A stretch of DNA of 64,000 nt from Diphasiastrum complanatum (lineage: Eukaryota > Streptophyta > Lycopodiopsida > Lycopodiales > Lycopodiaceae), in the NCBI GenBank assembly GCA_029204225.1, contig CM055104.1, forward strand, positions 20,925,761 to 20,989,760, read 5' to 3'. This document shows positions 1 through 12,070 of the stretch, in pieces. A program made the position numbers and the translations under genes. Each line of letters starts with the position of its first letter. The first letter of the stretch is position 1. The notes below the pieces were generated by a model, which was not told the origin of the DNA, did not search any database, and saw only the letters and a program-made list of their open reading frames with translations.

Positions 1-1086
1 TTCGGGAGTGATTGAAGTGTTAGAAAGTCTACACTTTTTTCTTGTGTCCCCTATGTGCTGCTTGTTGGAAAATTACTTCGTGTTGACCAGGGAAGACTGG
101 CCTTTGCCATATTGATTGGTTGTTCCCTATGTCGTGCTAAAGATGGGTTCTGAGAAGAGTACCCCTAAGTATGTATGTACAAAGAGGAAACTAACTCCAA
201 TTGTTGACCATCCAATGTAAAATCGCTGTAAAGAAATTCACAGTTTTCGATACATCTCAATCTGTCATGCATAGGTTCTGTTGATTTTGTCCCCTTTCTT
301 CAAGGATTGCTATCAATGTGATTAAATGAGCTACCTTAGAATGGTCTCTTTGAGAGCCTATTTCTCGCCAATCTCTAAATTATTTTTCCACTATGATGCT
401 TCAGACTTCTGCACGTCCGCTGAGACAGGATTCTTCTAAGGATTGACAAGCCTTGGATGGATGTTAGTTATATTTCCTTGTCCATCTTGAGGAGTTTTGC
501 TTGTGTGTCAATATTTTGAGCTTTCCTATTTGCTATGGCCTCTGGATGTCGTAGGTGAACTGGCTTTTTCCCTAATTATCTAAAACGGGTGGATCTTATT
601 GTCCTCCTTTACCTTGTATAGTTGGTTAGCATAATGTGACTGCAAATTTGTCTTGACATTATATATGAGTGCCATGGGCCTATCAAAGAGAGTTTTTCAA
701 AAATATTGTGCATCCTTAGAACACATTTCCACCAATGTACGTTGAAAGAACCTGTAGCTTGAAGCATTTGTTCATTGGTCCCTTAGTAACTCGCAGATGG
801 CTGGACGTTGGTGTGGATTTCTTTGTATGCTTATCTAGATTCCTCGATGATACTATCTAGTGGAATCGGGATCTTGATGCAAAGTCTCCTAGCACTCTTC
901 CAGTATCATTTTGGGGATGAGATAACTCCATTGTGTTCCTCCCTTATGGCGTCTTCATCACTACCGTTTAAAAGTCTTCTTGCTCCCTTGAATCCAGCTC
1001 TGTCTGTTTAGCCCTATGAGCGAATTTGGCAAAGGCCTTAGGGTAGGCTTTCGACTTTTATTATTAGTCATGTTGTAGCTCAGTTC

Positions 1087-1089
<3 letters not shown>
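1..1089. other. No gene recognised
   Basis: I see no reading frame with recognisable domains in this stretch. The composition is mixed and short ORFs on either strand look random. It may be intron or old transposon sequence. Confidence 0.4.

Positions 1090-1134
<45 letters not shown>
1090..1134. repeat. (GA)n microsatellite
   Basis: An uninterrupted GA dinucleotide tract of about 45 bp. It lies immediately at the 3' end (minus-strand sense) of the LINE fragment that follows, so in minus orientation it reads as a CT tail after an AATAAA-like motif. It could be the tail of that LINE or an independent expansion. Confidence 0.95.
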
Positions 1135-1137
<3 letters not shown>

Positions 1138-1519
1138 TATTGATGCCAAAAAGCATATAAGACAAAGTAGTACATCTCAAGTGTGTAGTAGCCAGGGAGC
1201 ATAGTAACTCCACAAAACAGTTAAAGAAATATAATCTGAAATAGAAATGCAATTTGAAATACATAATGTCCATCACTGAAAAATAACGATAACAGACAGA
1301 AGTAAATCCAGGAGATAGCACTGTGAGTGATATCATCTGAGACCACTGAAGAAGTCTGTGATAACGAGGTCCCGAAGATGATGCAGTAGAGGATGGACGC
1401 TGATGTCGTCTCTGTGGGTCCTGAGTCTGTGCAGTATGGGACCTCTGAGGGAAAACTCTCCTAGTAACCGTAGGTGCTCGAGCTATGGTAATACCTGAGG
1501 TCAAGCGCTGTCTCTGATC
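1135..1519 (-). mobile_element. Probable LINE 3' untranslated region
   Basis: This lies between the end of LINE-like coding sequence and the (GA)n tract. Read on the minus strand it has no coding domain and ends in a CAATAAA-like motif directly before the CT repeat. I assign it to the LINE by position only; the exact element end is not certain. Confidence 0.45.
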
Positions 1520-2451
1520 TCAATGAGCTAGGTCAATGTCGATGCATCATCTGAGATTGAAATTGCTCGGGGACGGCGACTAGTGAAAAAGTCTGTAATC
1601 TGAGGTTGCGTATCACTATCCACTGAAGCAAGGGCTCTCCATAGCAAGGACATCTCGTATATCATAAGGGCGACACACCTAGGATCCACAAGTGATAAGA
1701 GAGTGTAAAGTGGGTGCATCTCTGAAAAGACAATGGTAACGGCCCCAGATCTCATAATAGTCCGGACATCTGAAAAGGAAATGCTCCTCTAACTCAATTT
1801 CTCCCAAGGAACACATCTGACATAATCTATCCTCATGTGAAGTACCCTGGTAACGACCAGTCTCAATAGCAAGCTGGTGAGAAGAAACCGGAAACTGTCC
1901 AAGAGTAAACCATAAACAGTGTGAGAGTCCATAATCAAGATAGGAGAAATGAACTCCACTATTATAGAGTAGTCTCGAGGATGTGACTGCAAGGTAGGAA
2001 TATCTGTCAAAAGGGAGAGTCAATACTCTCTGGATATATATTATGAGCCTAAAAAGGGCATCCACTAAAATAGGAGGAACAACAAACTCAGCAGTGATAA
2101 TCTGGTGTGGGACTGAGGGCTTAGCCCTAATCATCCGAGATAGCATGGAGGTCTGGAGTCGAGATATACGAGACCAATCCGAGGAGGTAATACCTGTACG
2201 CCAAGCCTCTGCCGCATATAATGCTGTAGGAGTGACTACTGAAAATTGGACCATTGAATAGCACACCCAAATAAGTATAAGATGAAACAATCTCCAAGGG
2301 CTGAACATCAAGAAAAATCTCCTGACACTACATGAAGGCTCTGGAAGTATTGAAAACCGTCACTTTGGTCTTCGATATATTCACCCTCAATCCCCAACGG
2401 GTACAAAAAGTATGTAAGCTGTCCAAATGTCTCTGGAGTCCATCTCTAGTC

Positions 2452-2454
<3 letters not shown>
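1520..2454 (-). pseudogene. LINE reverse transcriptase C-terminal fragment, frameshifted
   Basis: The minus strand encodes the C-terminal end of a non-LTR retrotransposon reverse transcriptase. Around 2310-2450 there is a stretch reading WGLRVNISKTKVTVFNTS and later a VSSYTYLGVLF-like motif, both typical of the RT thumb region of LINEs. Around 1750-1850 comes a zinc-knuckle-like segment (RLCQMCSLGEIELEEHFLFR followed by C) matching the zf-RVT region of plant LINEs. There is a stop near 2330 and the frame shifts near 1700-1750, after which similarity continues to about 1528. The catalytic RT motifs and endonuclease are absent because the fragment is 5' truncated at the second (GA)n tract. It is non-functional. 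Confidence 0.75.

Positions 2455-2484
<30 letters not shown>
2455..2484. repeat. (GA)n microsatellite
   Basis: A GA tract of about 30 bp exactly at the 5' truncation point of the LINE fragment. Together with the tract at 1090-1134 it brackets the fragment. Confidence 0.95.
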
Positions 2485-2488
<4 letters not shown>

Positions 2489-3664
2489 TTGATAGATTTG
2501 AGGATGTGTATTTATAGGTTTGACCTGCAATATGTTAAGGATGCGTATTAAATTGATGGTTTGGGACTTGTATGTGGACTTAAGTCATAAAGTCAAAAAT
2601 TGCAAGCCATTTTCTGTTGTATGGGTAGCATCCTAAAGCTTGATAAATGTAGCTGGTTTTTACCTTGTTAGGACAAGTCAGCCCTGTAAAGTGCTTTTTT
2701 TACAAGGTCTGGTATTCTGATATATATGTGGTCTTACCCTTGCGATGAGTCAGTATTGAGTCTTAACTTTTTGTACGGTCAAGTTAACAACTTAAGCTTC
2801 TAAAGCAAGGCACAAAAGAGATGAGTCCTGACTTTTTAATACTTGACCTATAGCTCCTGAAAGCTTAAGTTTTTCAAGCGAGGTACAAAAGAGATTGTCA
2901 AGCAACTCTAAGGTGCTGATTCCCTGTAGTGAAGTCATTGACATTGTGTTGTCCTTTGTTTCAAAACATTATAAGTTCAAACACATCACTCTTTGCCATG
3001 TCTGAAATGTTTTTCACACTTCATTGGGGCATGCAAGAATTATCTGAAAGAGCCTAATTGACGTTCTCTAAGCATTAAATGATTTTAGAAAATCACCCTA
3101 TGGGCTTTTTTAGTCTATAGGTTGTTCAAACTCCTTACCACCCTTCCATACTATCAAATGGGCAGATTACTAGCGAATGTTTTACTGTCTATGTCATGTT
3201 TCATATAGTGCTTCATACAATAAATATGTAAGTAATCTAGTTAGATTCAATGTGTCCCATATGACAAATCTGTAACTGAAATTGTAAAGTTGGGAGTTCC
3301 AGCTGTGATCTGAACTTCTGAAGGTAAGGTCATGAACTTGAGCTGCTCTCCTAAACTATCTGCATCAACTAATATGTTTATGGACAGCAAGGCCTCTCTG
3401 TTATTCTGCGGTGTTCTAAATCAATAATACGCTTTACTGCAACATTGGAAACCTAAGAGTGGTTAGAGTTTCACTCTTTGTTGTCAGAGTAAGGAAAGAA
3501 TGGCAAGCATAGCGATTAACTTGTATATCCAAGAATCTGTTTGGAAGTAACTTTTGACGATTCAAGTTTTTCATCCGGTTCATGCTAAATAAGTGTTTGA
3601 TATCTCCAAATCTCTACAACTAAATGTTTCCTTGCTGAATTGGTTTTTTGGGTGTTCTTTGCAG
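2485..3664. other. No gene recognised; probable intron or intergenic DNA
   Basis: There are no domains here. The T-rich run and CAG at 3650-3664 could be a splice acceptor for the exon proposed just downstream, so part of this may be intron. Confidence 0.35.
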
Positions 3665-3773
3665 TGTGGCACTTGCAGGGATATTGATTTTTCTACATGG
3701 CTGCTTAGATATCAAGTCCATTATACTAGGGAAATACCATTATGTGTTGTATTTTCTTGTCTTGGCAATGCAG
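3665..3773 (+). CDS. Possible exon, unrecognised gene
   Basis: An open segment sits between a pyrimidine-rich tract ending in GCAG (3661-3664) and a CAG/GTAAAT donor at 3773. It would encode about 36 residues starting CGTCRDIDFSTWLLRY. Its phase does not join neatly to the better supported exon at 3920, so it may not belong to the same transcript. I do not recognise the protein. Confidence 0.25.
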
Positions 3774-3919
3774 GTAAATTTCTTGTGGTTGTAAATATTT
3801 GTTGAATGTTGGATAATGTGAAATGTTTGATTAGAATGCAGCCTGTTTGCTGAATATACTTTGAAACTTGAAGTTATGGTGATGTTTAGTTGTACTGATG
3901 AAGCCTTGCCTATGTGTAG

Positions 3920-4371
3920 CCGCGAATGCTCATCACTCTAGATGAAAATTTGAAGCCCCTTCCAGTTCCTGTTAGAGTAGGGCAGGCTGTTGATATCGTA
4001 GGACAGGCAGGCCGTCCAAAGACAATCACTGGTTTTCAAACACACACTACTCCTGTGCTTCTTGCCACTGGTGACAGAGCTGAACTTGCGACAGAGAAGT
4101 AAGTTTCTGAGTGTGATAGTCTGCAGTTCGAATTTGATCAAGCATCTGCATGATTATCTTGATGCCTTTTACTGCTACGAGATTTTCATCCTTGAGTAGC
4201 TATGTTTTTCAACAGTTGTTACAAGTATCGAAGTCATGGCTAGAGCTTTTTAGCAGTTAATCCCTTCTGTTTGTCTACTGTTGCAGGTACATTGCCCTAT
4301 CGTCTGTTTTAGAAGGATTTGTCATTCTCAAAGAGAACCCGGATTATAAGCACGATCACTTAAGTACCTAA
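3920..4371 (+). CDS. Two spliced exons of an unrecognised conserved-looking plant protein
   Basis: The first exon (3920-4098) begins after a TGTAG acceptor and reads [20 protein letters not shown] onward to ATEK. It ends at a canonical GAGAA/GTAAGT donor. The second exon begins at 4287 after TTGTTGCAG and joins in phase to give [20 protein letters not shown], ending at a TAA (4369-4371). The clean phase-matched junction and protein-like composition (many charged residues, no low complexity) argue for real coding sequence. I do not recognise the family, and no catalytic motif is apparent. The frame continues open after the TAA (see next entry), so this stop may be a mutation. Confidence 0.5.
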
Positions 4372-4605
4372 GTGGAAACTTTTGTAAAAGCTAAACAGCT
4401 AGCTATCATGCTTGGGTTCAAAAGTGAATCAGGGTTAAACATTTGTTCCTGGTTTCATAAGCTCACAGATCCTTCCCGTCCTATTCTACATGGAAGGGCC
4501 TGGACAAAGGATGGGGTCAAAATAGTTGCAAATAACAAATCTAGGAAAGCAAATGCTTTCTGGTTTAGCAAAGTGTCAGCAAATCTCTTGCGAGCCAAAG
4601 ATTAA
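4372..4605 (+). pseudogene. Open continuation of the preceding exon beyond an in-frame stop
   Basis: Directly after the TAA at 4369-4371, and in the same frame, 77 further codons are open and look like authentic protein: VETFVKAKQLAIMLGFKSE, then NICSWFHKL and HGRAWTKDG, to a second stop at 4603-4605. The simplest explanation is that the upstream TAA disrupts a longer C-terminal exon, making this a pseudogene. Alternatives are readthrough or an unnoticed intron. I do not recognise the family. Confidence 0.45.
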
Positions 4606-5140
4606 GATTAAAGCTGCTAGAAATGGTGAAACCGAGTGAGCATTTGTTTTAGTGCCTTCTATTCATGGTCTGGCTATCACGGGTTAATGGATGTCTCTCT
4701 GTGGGTTTAAACATTTGAGGACAGAGATTGACTTTACATGTTGACCTGTCCTCAGTTGCTTGATTCAAAATCAATGATTTTTGTCAGTCTCTGTAAATCT
4801 TGGTTCTTTGTAAGAGGGGATAAAGTATTCTTTTGTAGCACAATACGATGGTCTCTAAACCTCTCACTTTCTACGGCTCCAGTTGTATGATTCAGATCTT
4901 TGAGATCAATATAACGGGCACAAAGTACATGGCCCTTATAATCATTTCTGTGAATTGTAGTTTTATTTTGTGTTTGGAAAAATAAGGTTTTCATCTATCA
5001 GTGTAGGTATTTCATTGTGAGAAATATCACTGGCATATTATGGTTTTATTCTGTGATTAGCATGGCCTTTGGATAGTCATGTGCTTTGTTGCTAAGTTTG
5101 TTGTTTTGCGTCACTCACTTCACACTGATGAGAGTCAAAT
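4606..5140. other. No gene recognised
   Basis: This is T-rich sequence between two exon clusters; it could be 3' UTR and intron or intergenic DNA. I found no domains. Confidence 0.35.
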
Positions 5141-5149
5141 GTATCTTGT

Positions 5150-5335
5150 ATTGCTTCTCGTAGAGCTTTCGAAAAAGCAAATGAGAAGGCAAAATTTGAT
5201 GATATAAGGCACACAAACTTGAAGACATTTAACATGTGTTTGTCTTCTGTCAATTTTTGCAGTGGGAGAGATGGTAAAATGTACATCAAAGAGGTTGATA
5301 CCCCAACTCTGAGACCAGACACAACATTGGTCTAG
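5150..5335 (+). CDS. Possible terminal exon(s), unrecognised
   Basis: One frame reads ASRRAFEKANEKAKFDDIR and, after a stretch that looks like retained intron ending in TTTTTGCAG (about 5254-5262), SGRDGKMYIKEVDTPTLRPD to a TAG at 5333-5335. The two protein-like pieces and the intervening acceptor suggest two small exons. No domain was recognised. It may be part of the gene upstream, or a separate one. Confidence 0.3.
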   Translation: MASRRAFEKANEKAKFDDIRHTNLKTFNMCLSSVNFCSGRDGKMYIKEVDTPTLRPDTTLV

Positions 5336-5431
5336 CATATTTAATCAATCATTTTTGTTGACAGCCTCACATGGGCTTAAATTTAACTGAGCTTCGAGTA
5401 TCTTTGTGATTTCTATTATCACGATCTCTCA

Positions 5432-5615
5432 TACAGGAACATCCTCCAACTCAGGTCTTCAGAATAGAGCTGTAGCAAACTCCAACGATGTGGGTTCTTT
5501 TGCTATAGATTTTGTTGCCCCTAAACCTACACTTACGGAAACTTTCAGATTATCTGTGGCATGCAATGAGGAAGCTTCTCACTCAAAGTTTTACTGTATG
5601 GAATGCTCTGTTTGA
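5432..5615 (+). CDS. Possible last exon, unrecognised
   Basis: After a CATACAG acceptor-like site the frame reads to GSFAIDFVAPKPTLTETFRL and ends at a TGA near 5615 (C-terminus FYCMECSV). It is protein-like in composition but I cannot name it. The start is uncertain. Confidence 0.25.
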
Positions 5616-5897
5616 GTAGTCAATGGAAGCTTGAAAGCCTATTGTGGTGGTTTTTCTTGAAACCTGTAAACAAAAATTGGTCGAATATATAATGCATATC
5701 CACGTGTACATGCATAAATATGCTTGCAAGGGCATCGGACGTCGACATATGGACTGCTTTGATACTATCTAAGCAATGCCTTAACATGAAGCCATACAAG
5801 ACGAAAACTAAAATGATATTAGCTTAGAGGTGAATATATCTCCACCAAGTTCAAAGAATATCCTTAAGCACATGAGATCAAGAAAAAGCTTTAAAGC

Positions 5898-6320
5898 CCA
5901 AGAACTTCTCAACAAAATGGAGTGGTCGAGAGGAAGAATAGATTCCTATGTGAAAGTGCAAAGGCAATAAGGTTGAATGCAGATTCTTTTCGAGTCCTTT
6001 TGGGGATAAGCCTTGGATTGTGCTAAATTTCTCTGCAACAGGTTGCCAAATGAACCATTGGATGATAAGACACCTTATGAGGTGCTTTTTGGTAAGAGAC
6101 CGAGTGCTAGGATTTTCTTTGATGTACATACTATGTCAACATAGCTCTTAATGATAGGACTAAGGAAGATCACATATCTAAAAAGAGAATATTTATTGGC
6201 TATATTGATGTAAGTAGAGCTTATAGTATCTACATTCTTCCCACAAAGGAAGTTCTCATAAGTAGGGATGTAATATTTCATGATAGTAAGGTTCCTAAGT
6301 TTGTTAGGTGGTGATGTTGA
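5898..6320 (+). pseudogene. Copia integrase C-terminal fragment
   Basis: The fragment begins with SQQNGVVERKNR, the conserved integrase stretch that carries the third catalytic acidic residue (E). It continues through DDKTPYEVLFGKRPS and KKRIFIGYIDVSRAYSIYIL, the post-catalytic GKRP/GY motifs of Copia integrases, to a KVPKFVRW-like end. Frameshifts and stops interrupt it around 6000-6050 and 6130. The rest of the element is missing on both sides. Confidence 0.75.
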
Positions 6321-6614
6321 TTCTAACATTTTTGATGAGGATGATTGTTGATGATGGTGATGCTTTTTCAAGTCAAAATCTGAGGACCTCGGGGCAAAAA
6401 ACTATCAAAGCTCGTATATGATGAGAAGCGCAAGCAATTTATAGAAGGTACAAATTGTTAGAATGTGTAATTTTTAACTTTAGTTGAAATGCTAGTAGTG
6501 GGCTTGTGTGCCATGATATTACTAATGAAAATAGGCCTAAGGTGTCTCAAGTTGTTAAATGAGTCATTATAGTGTGAAACAAGCTATTTGTAAGTGGTTT
6601 GATTTGAGGAAACA

Positions 6615-6616
<2 letters not shown>
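6321..6616. other. No gene recognised
   Basis: This could be degraded Copia sequence continuing from the fragment upstream, but no motif is readable. Confidence 0.3.
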
Positions 6617-6677
<61 letters not shown>

Positions 6678-6704
6678 GACACACACACACACACACACAC
6701 ACAC
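6617..6704. repeat. Compound (CT)n-(AC)n microsatellite
   Basis: A pure CT tract (about 6617-6674) is followed after four bases by an AC tract (about 6678-6704). A few further CT repeats lie at 6715-6725 and 6765-6782. Confidence 0.95.
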
Positions 6705-8864
<2,160 letters not shown>

Positions 8865-9006
8865 TAAATTTTTGCACGCTCACCAAATGTTGGGTTTGTG
8901 TGTCAAAAACTTAGAAATGATATACTTGTTTACGTTTATTTTTATTTTTAATTATATAAGACTTTCCTTGGTTGCTTGCAGTATTTTTTTTCTCCTCCTA
9001 TCCATT

Positions 9007-9159
9007 ATGTCTCGTGACACATCCCCGAGTCAAAGATCAGGCCATAGTTGTGGGTCATTCCACTTTTCTTCCATGAGTGAGGATGAGTTATTCAGTTATA
9101 TGCCGGATCAGTTGTCTTCCTTGCAGCAAGATAGACTCATGGAGAGATTGAGAGCTTGA
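9007..9159 (+). CDS. Small serine-rich ORF, possible first exon
   Basis: A 50-codon frame (MSRDTSPSQRSGHSCG and on to DRLMERLRA) follows a TTGCAG acceptor-like site at about 8980. It ends about 80 bp before the left terminal repeat of the transposon-like unit at 9237. It has the composition of a disordered N-terminus. I do not recognise it and coding status is uncertain. Confidence 0.2.
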   Translation: MSRDTSPSQRSGHSCGSFHFSSMSEDELFSYMPDQLSSLQQDRLMERLRA

Positions 9160-9236
9160 TGAGAGGCTCGTAGCTCTAGTAGACTGGTTGACGTCGTCCT
9201 CTGCACACCTTCACAACCAAGATGTTTCTCCTAATC

Positions 9237-9267
9237 ATTAGAGGAGTTCTCAATATCAAAAAGACCC
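9237..9267 (+). repeat. Left terminal inverted repeat
   Basis: 31 bp, identical in reverse complement to the right copy. Similarity stops abruptly after the ACCC. Confidence 0.9.
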
Positions 9268-10115
9268 GTTGTAAAGATACTTTTATTTATTTTTCTTTAG
9301 TTTCGACCGTCACAAGGCCCAATCAAAATGCACAAATTTGAAATCTACGTAACGTAGTTCAAATTATTGAGAAATAAAAATGCAATATAGAAAACTTTGA
9401 AATTTGTGTCCGGGCAGCATGGACGTATCCCATTGGTTTCTTCTTCCTGCCCGACACGTGCTAATCTGTCCGACGTCAATACCTCAAGTTAAATTTACTT
9501 GACTATGCTGGTTAGTATAATGAAATTTTCTAACTATACTAGTTACAGTTATAGAAATACAATATGTACAGTTACATAAAATATGGTATACGCAGTAACT
9601 GTGACTATGTCGGCATTCACATTAGATTAATTGTGATACGAAAAATTGAAATTAAGTATCATATCAAGGATTTTTGACGCCCAAGCTTTAAAAATAGCAA
9701 TGTCAAGGAGACCCAGATCTATAATCGAGTCTGTGATTCTTTACAATGAGAAAGATGAAGCTGATAACTGGAAGCCAACAAAATATACGAAGAATTCATG
9801 GGTATTGCTGCATCCATCAGCGAAGGGCAATTTTTGACAAAAGAAAAGAGCAAAAATGACTTACAAATCTTATTGGAAAGCAAAAATTTTGGAGTTTAAG
9901 ACTACCCCGGGAGGTCAATCGATATCAGAAGTCTGAGTACAACATGTATATATGCATTCAGAAATCAAATACATGATATCAATCCTCATGATCATCGAAA
10001 ATGTAATTGTAAGTATATCAAAACATATGCACTCTACAACAATCATAGGTGATTTTTTTTATTGATGCTCTTCAAATTATGATTTAAATGCCTCAACATT
10101 GTTTTTTTCTTTCAG
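9268..10115. other. Subterminal region of the TIR unit
   Basis: AT-rich sequence. A short plus-strand frame at 9646-9837 (ending WKPTKYTKNSWVLLHPS) could be an upstream exon of the plus-strand gene at 10116 but has no recognisable domain or clear donor. Confidence 0.3.
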
Positions 10116-10434
10116 ATTTATATCCATCATGCATAAGTGAATGGGAGCTCGCACAATCACTTGCAGGAATATTAGACGTGATTCACTCTGATGTTGGAAA
10201 GTTGCAGTACAGAGGAAGAAGTCCAATGGAACTTGCAGATTGTGGTATCTATTTTTATGAATCTTTATATACGCCACAAACAGATGGAGGTTTTGGCAAG
10301 CTCGACGCAATTCCATTGCCTAGTTTTCGAAGGGATGAGTGGCCTACTCCTGATAGCATTGTTTATGAATCCTCGAGATGCAAGCTACTCATTGATATTA
10401 GAAATGCTATGAAGATAGGCATAGGCTCAAAAAT
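10116..10434 (+). CDS. Unrecognised plus-strand exon inside the TIR unit
   Basis: An open frame of about 100 codons follows a strong acceptor (TTTTTTTCTTTCAG, ending 10115). It includes EWELAQSLAGILDVIHSDVG, then YRGRSPMELADCGIYFYES, and RRDEWPTPDSIVYESSRCKL. The composition is typical of an ordered globular protein and the codon pattern is even, so I think it is genuinely coding. It ends before a GTTTAC possible donor, or at the TAG at 10526-10528. It converges tail to tail with the minus-strand gene. I do not recognise the family. Confidence 0.45.
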
Positions 10435-10524
10435 TGTTTACCTAAGTTGGTTTATCTCATTACATATATTTGTTGATTTTTTCTCGAGTGCTAATGTTCG
10501 TAGGACACCAATTTTATTTGTTTG

Positions 10525-11511
10525 CTAGGATTTATCAGATGAGACTTTGTCAGATCTAATTAGTCTAAATATTGTTGCATATGCTTCCCTGCTAATACCT
10601 GCAAAATCATAAGCACCCTGAACTATAGTGTTATCTAAATTCTTTTGAATGTCCACCATCAAAGACTCTGCTATTTTACACTTCACATTTGAAATCCTAT
10701 TGTTCATCATGATACGCTCAGTGGATTTGTAAGTCAATATTGTGCCTAATGACATTCCTAGTGAAGTAATATTCCGAGGAGCTACTAATGCAGATATGCA
10801 AAAAAAACAGATAGTTAACAAAATATCACCATAGCTGAAATTAAATCCAAATGTTATTGAAAAACTTACAAAAATCAGAATATGCTTACTTGAATGCACA
10901 GATCCTTCTATTTCGATAACCTCCTTTTGAAAGCGTTTGAATATCCTTGCAACTTTGTCGCTTTCGCTTCTTACTTTCGGCCTTCTTCTTTGCCAAATCC
11001 ACATCCTTCAATAATTGTAAGTTTTCAATACGAATAGACTGTAAGATTGATTGCATTTGCTCTAGTTCTGATTTGATATTGATTGTTATCTTCTGTAATG
11101 ATTCATTATTTTTTTTAAGTTGTTCATTTTCTTCTAACATCTTTTGGAGATGACAATCTCTATTATGACAATAAGAGGATTCCGAATTAATTCACCTTCT
11201 AAAAAGTGAACTTTATTCATATAAAGTTGTTTTCCATGGTTCTGCAATCTTTCACAATATCCTAGTAATCCACTATGCCCATTGCATATCCATGTAACTA
11301 AATGAGTTATTGAAGAGAATGTGAGATGTGTCAAAGTGTTTGGATCTTGTGGATATAATGTTCTATCTATCCACAAATCCAAGTTTTTTTTGCCTTTTGC
11401 CCTGTAACGAGAACGATCCTCAGCAGATATTTGAATTCCTTTGCCTCCTCTTCTCTGCAAAGGTGCTAAATCAATAGGGATATCCACATGTAGATGATAC
11501 AATGTCATCAT
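10525..11511 (-). CDS. Unrecognised coiled-coil protein gene inside the TIR unit, multi-exon
   Basis: The likely start is ATG at 11511. The first segment (about 100 residues) contains LPQR-like basic patches and CNGHSGLLGYCERLQNHGKQ. After a frameshift or small intron near 11170-11205 the frame switches to one containing SSYCHNRDCHLQKMLEENEQ, a possible zinc-binding C/H cluster leading into a heptad-like coiled coil (LKKNNESLQKITINIKSELE) and a lysine/arginine-rich patch (KKKAESKKRKRQ). A donor (CAA/GTAAGC at about 10889) and an acceptor near 10785 remove an intron. The last exon reads APRNITSLGMSLG and ends AGISREAYATIFRLIRSD to the TAG at 10525. Coiled coil plus basic patch suggests a DNA-binding or multimerising protein. 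I do not recognise the family. Confidence 0.5.
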
Positions 11512-12039
11512 AAAAAAAACAATAGAGTAATTAGTTGCATCAAAGTACTATGACCAGATTATATGAAGCAAAATAAAATACTCATCTTTGATTATATTAT
11601 ATACTATGTACGATCAATCCAATCTCCATGCTTGTATGTTTGATTCAAATTTGGAAATGCCGCTCATTTTTTCATTCCAATAGGTAGTTGGCGCTCATAT
11701 TTCCGTTCCAAGGTGATGATGGCGTTCATAATTGGAGATGACACCCATATTTCAATTCTCGTGGAAGGAATGCATATGTAAACATTTTGCAATTTTTCCT
11801 GATTCAAATTTGGGGATGGTGGTCATATTCTAGATCCAGAGAAAATATTGCCCTTTTCGTAACCAATGGAGGGAATATTTTTGAATTTACTCAAGTTATA
11901 CCGCGAACTGTTCACAGTTCTTAACTGTGACTATAGACACTATGATTAAATCATTGGGAGTTGGGGAGTGGTGGGGGCAAGCAAATAAACAATATTTTTA
12001 TTTTTATATTTTTCTATATCCTACATGGCATTTCTTAAA
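11512..12039. other. Right subterminal region of the TIR unit
   Basis: No gene was seen. It contains loose repeats of a 'ggcg(c/t)tcatatttc' theme at about 11660-11830. It probably includes the promoter of the minus-strand gene. Confidence 0.35.
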
Positions 12040-12070
12040 GGGTCTTTTTGATATTGAGAACTCCTCTAAT
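12040..12070 (-). repeat. Right terminal inverted repeat
   Basis: An exact reverse complement of 9237-9267 over 31 bases. Confidence 0.9.

Larger units (their letters stand above)
9237..12070. mobile_element. DNA-transposon-like unit with perfect 31 bp terminal inverted repeats
   Basis: The 31 bases at 9237-9267 (starting ATTAGAGGAGTTCTC and ending AAAGACCC) are the exact reverse complement of 12040-12070. The 2.83 kb between them holds two convergent gene-like sequences. If the repeats start at GAGGAG, the flanking TA on both sides (9239-9240 and 12067-12068) is a candidate 2 bp target duplication; because the outer ATTA/TAAT is palindromic the exact ends cannot be fixed. No known transposase motif was recognised, so the superfamily is unassigned. 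It may be non-autonomous or may carry an unfamiliar transposase. Confidence 0.7.
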
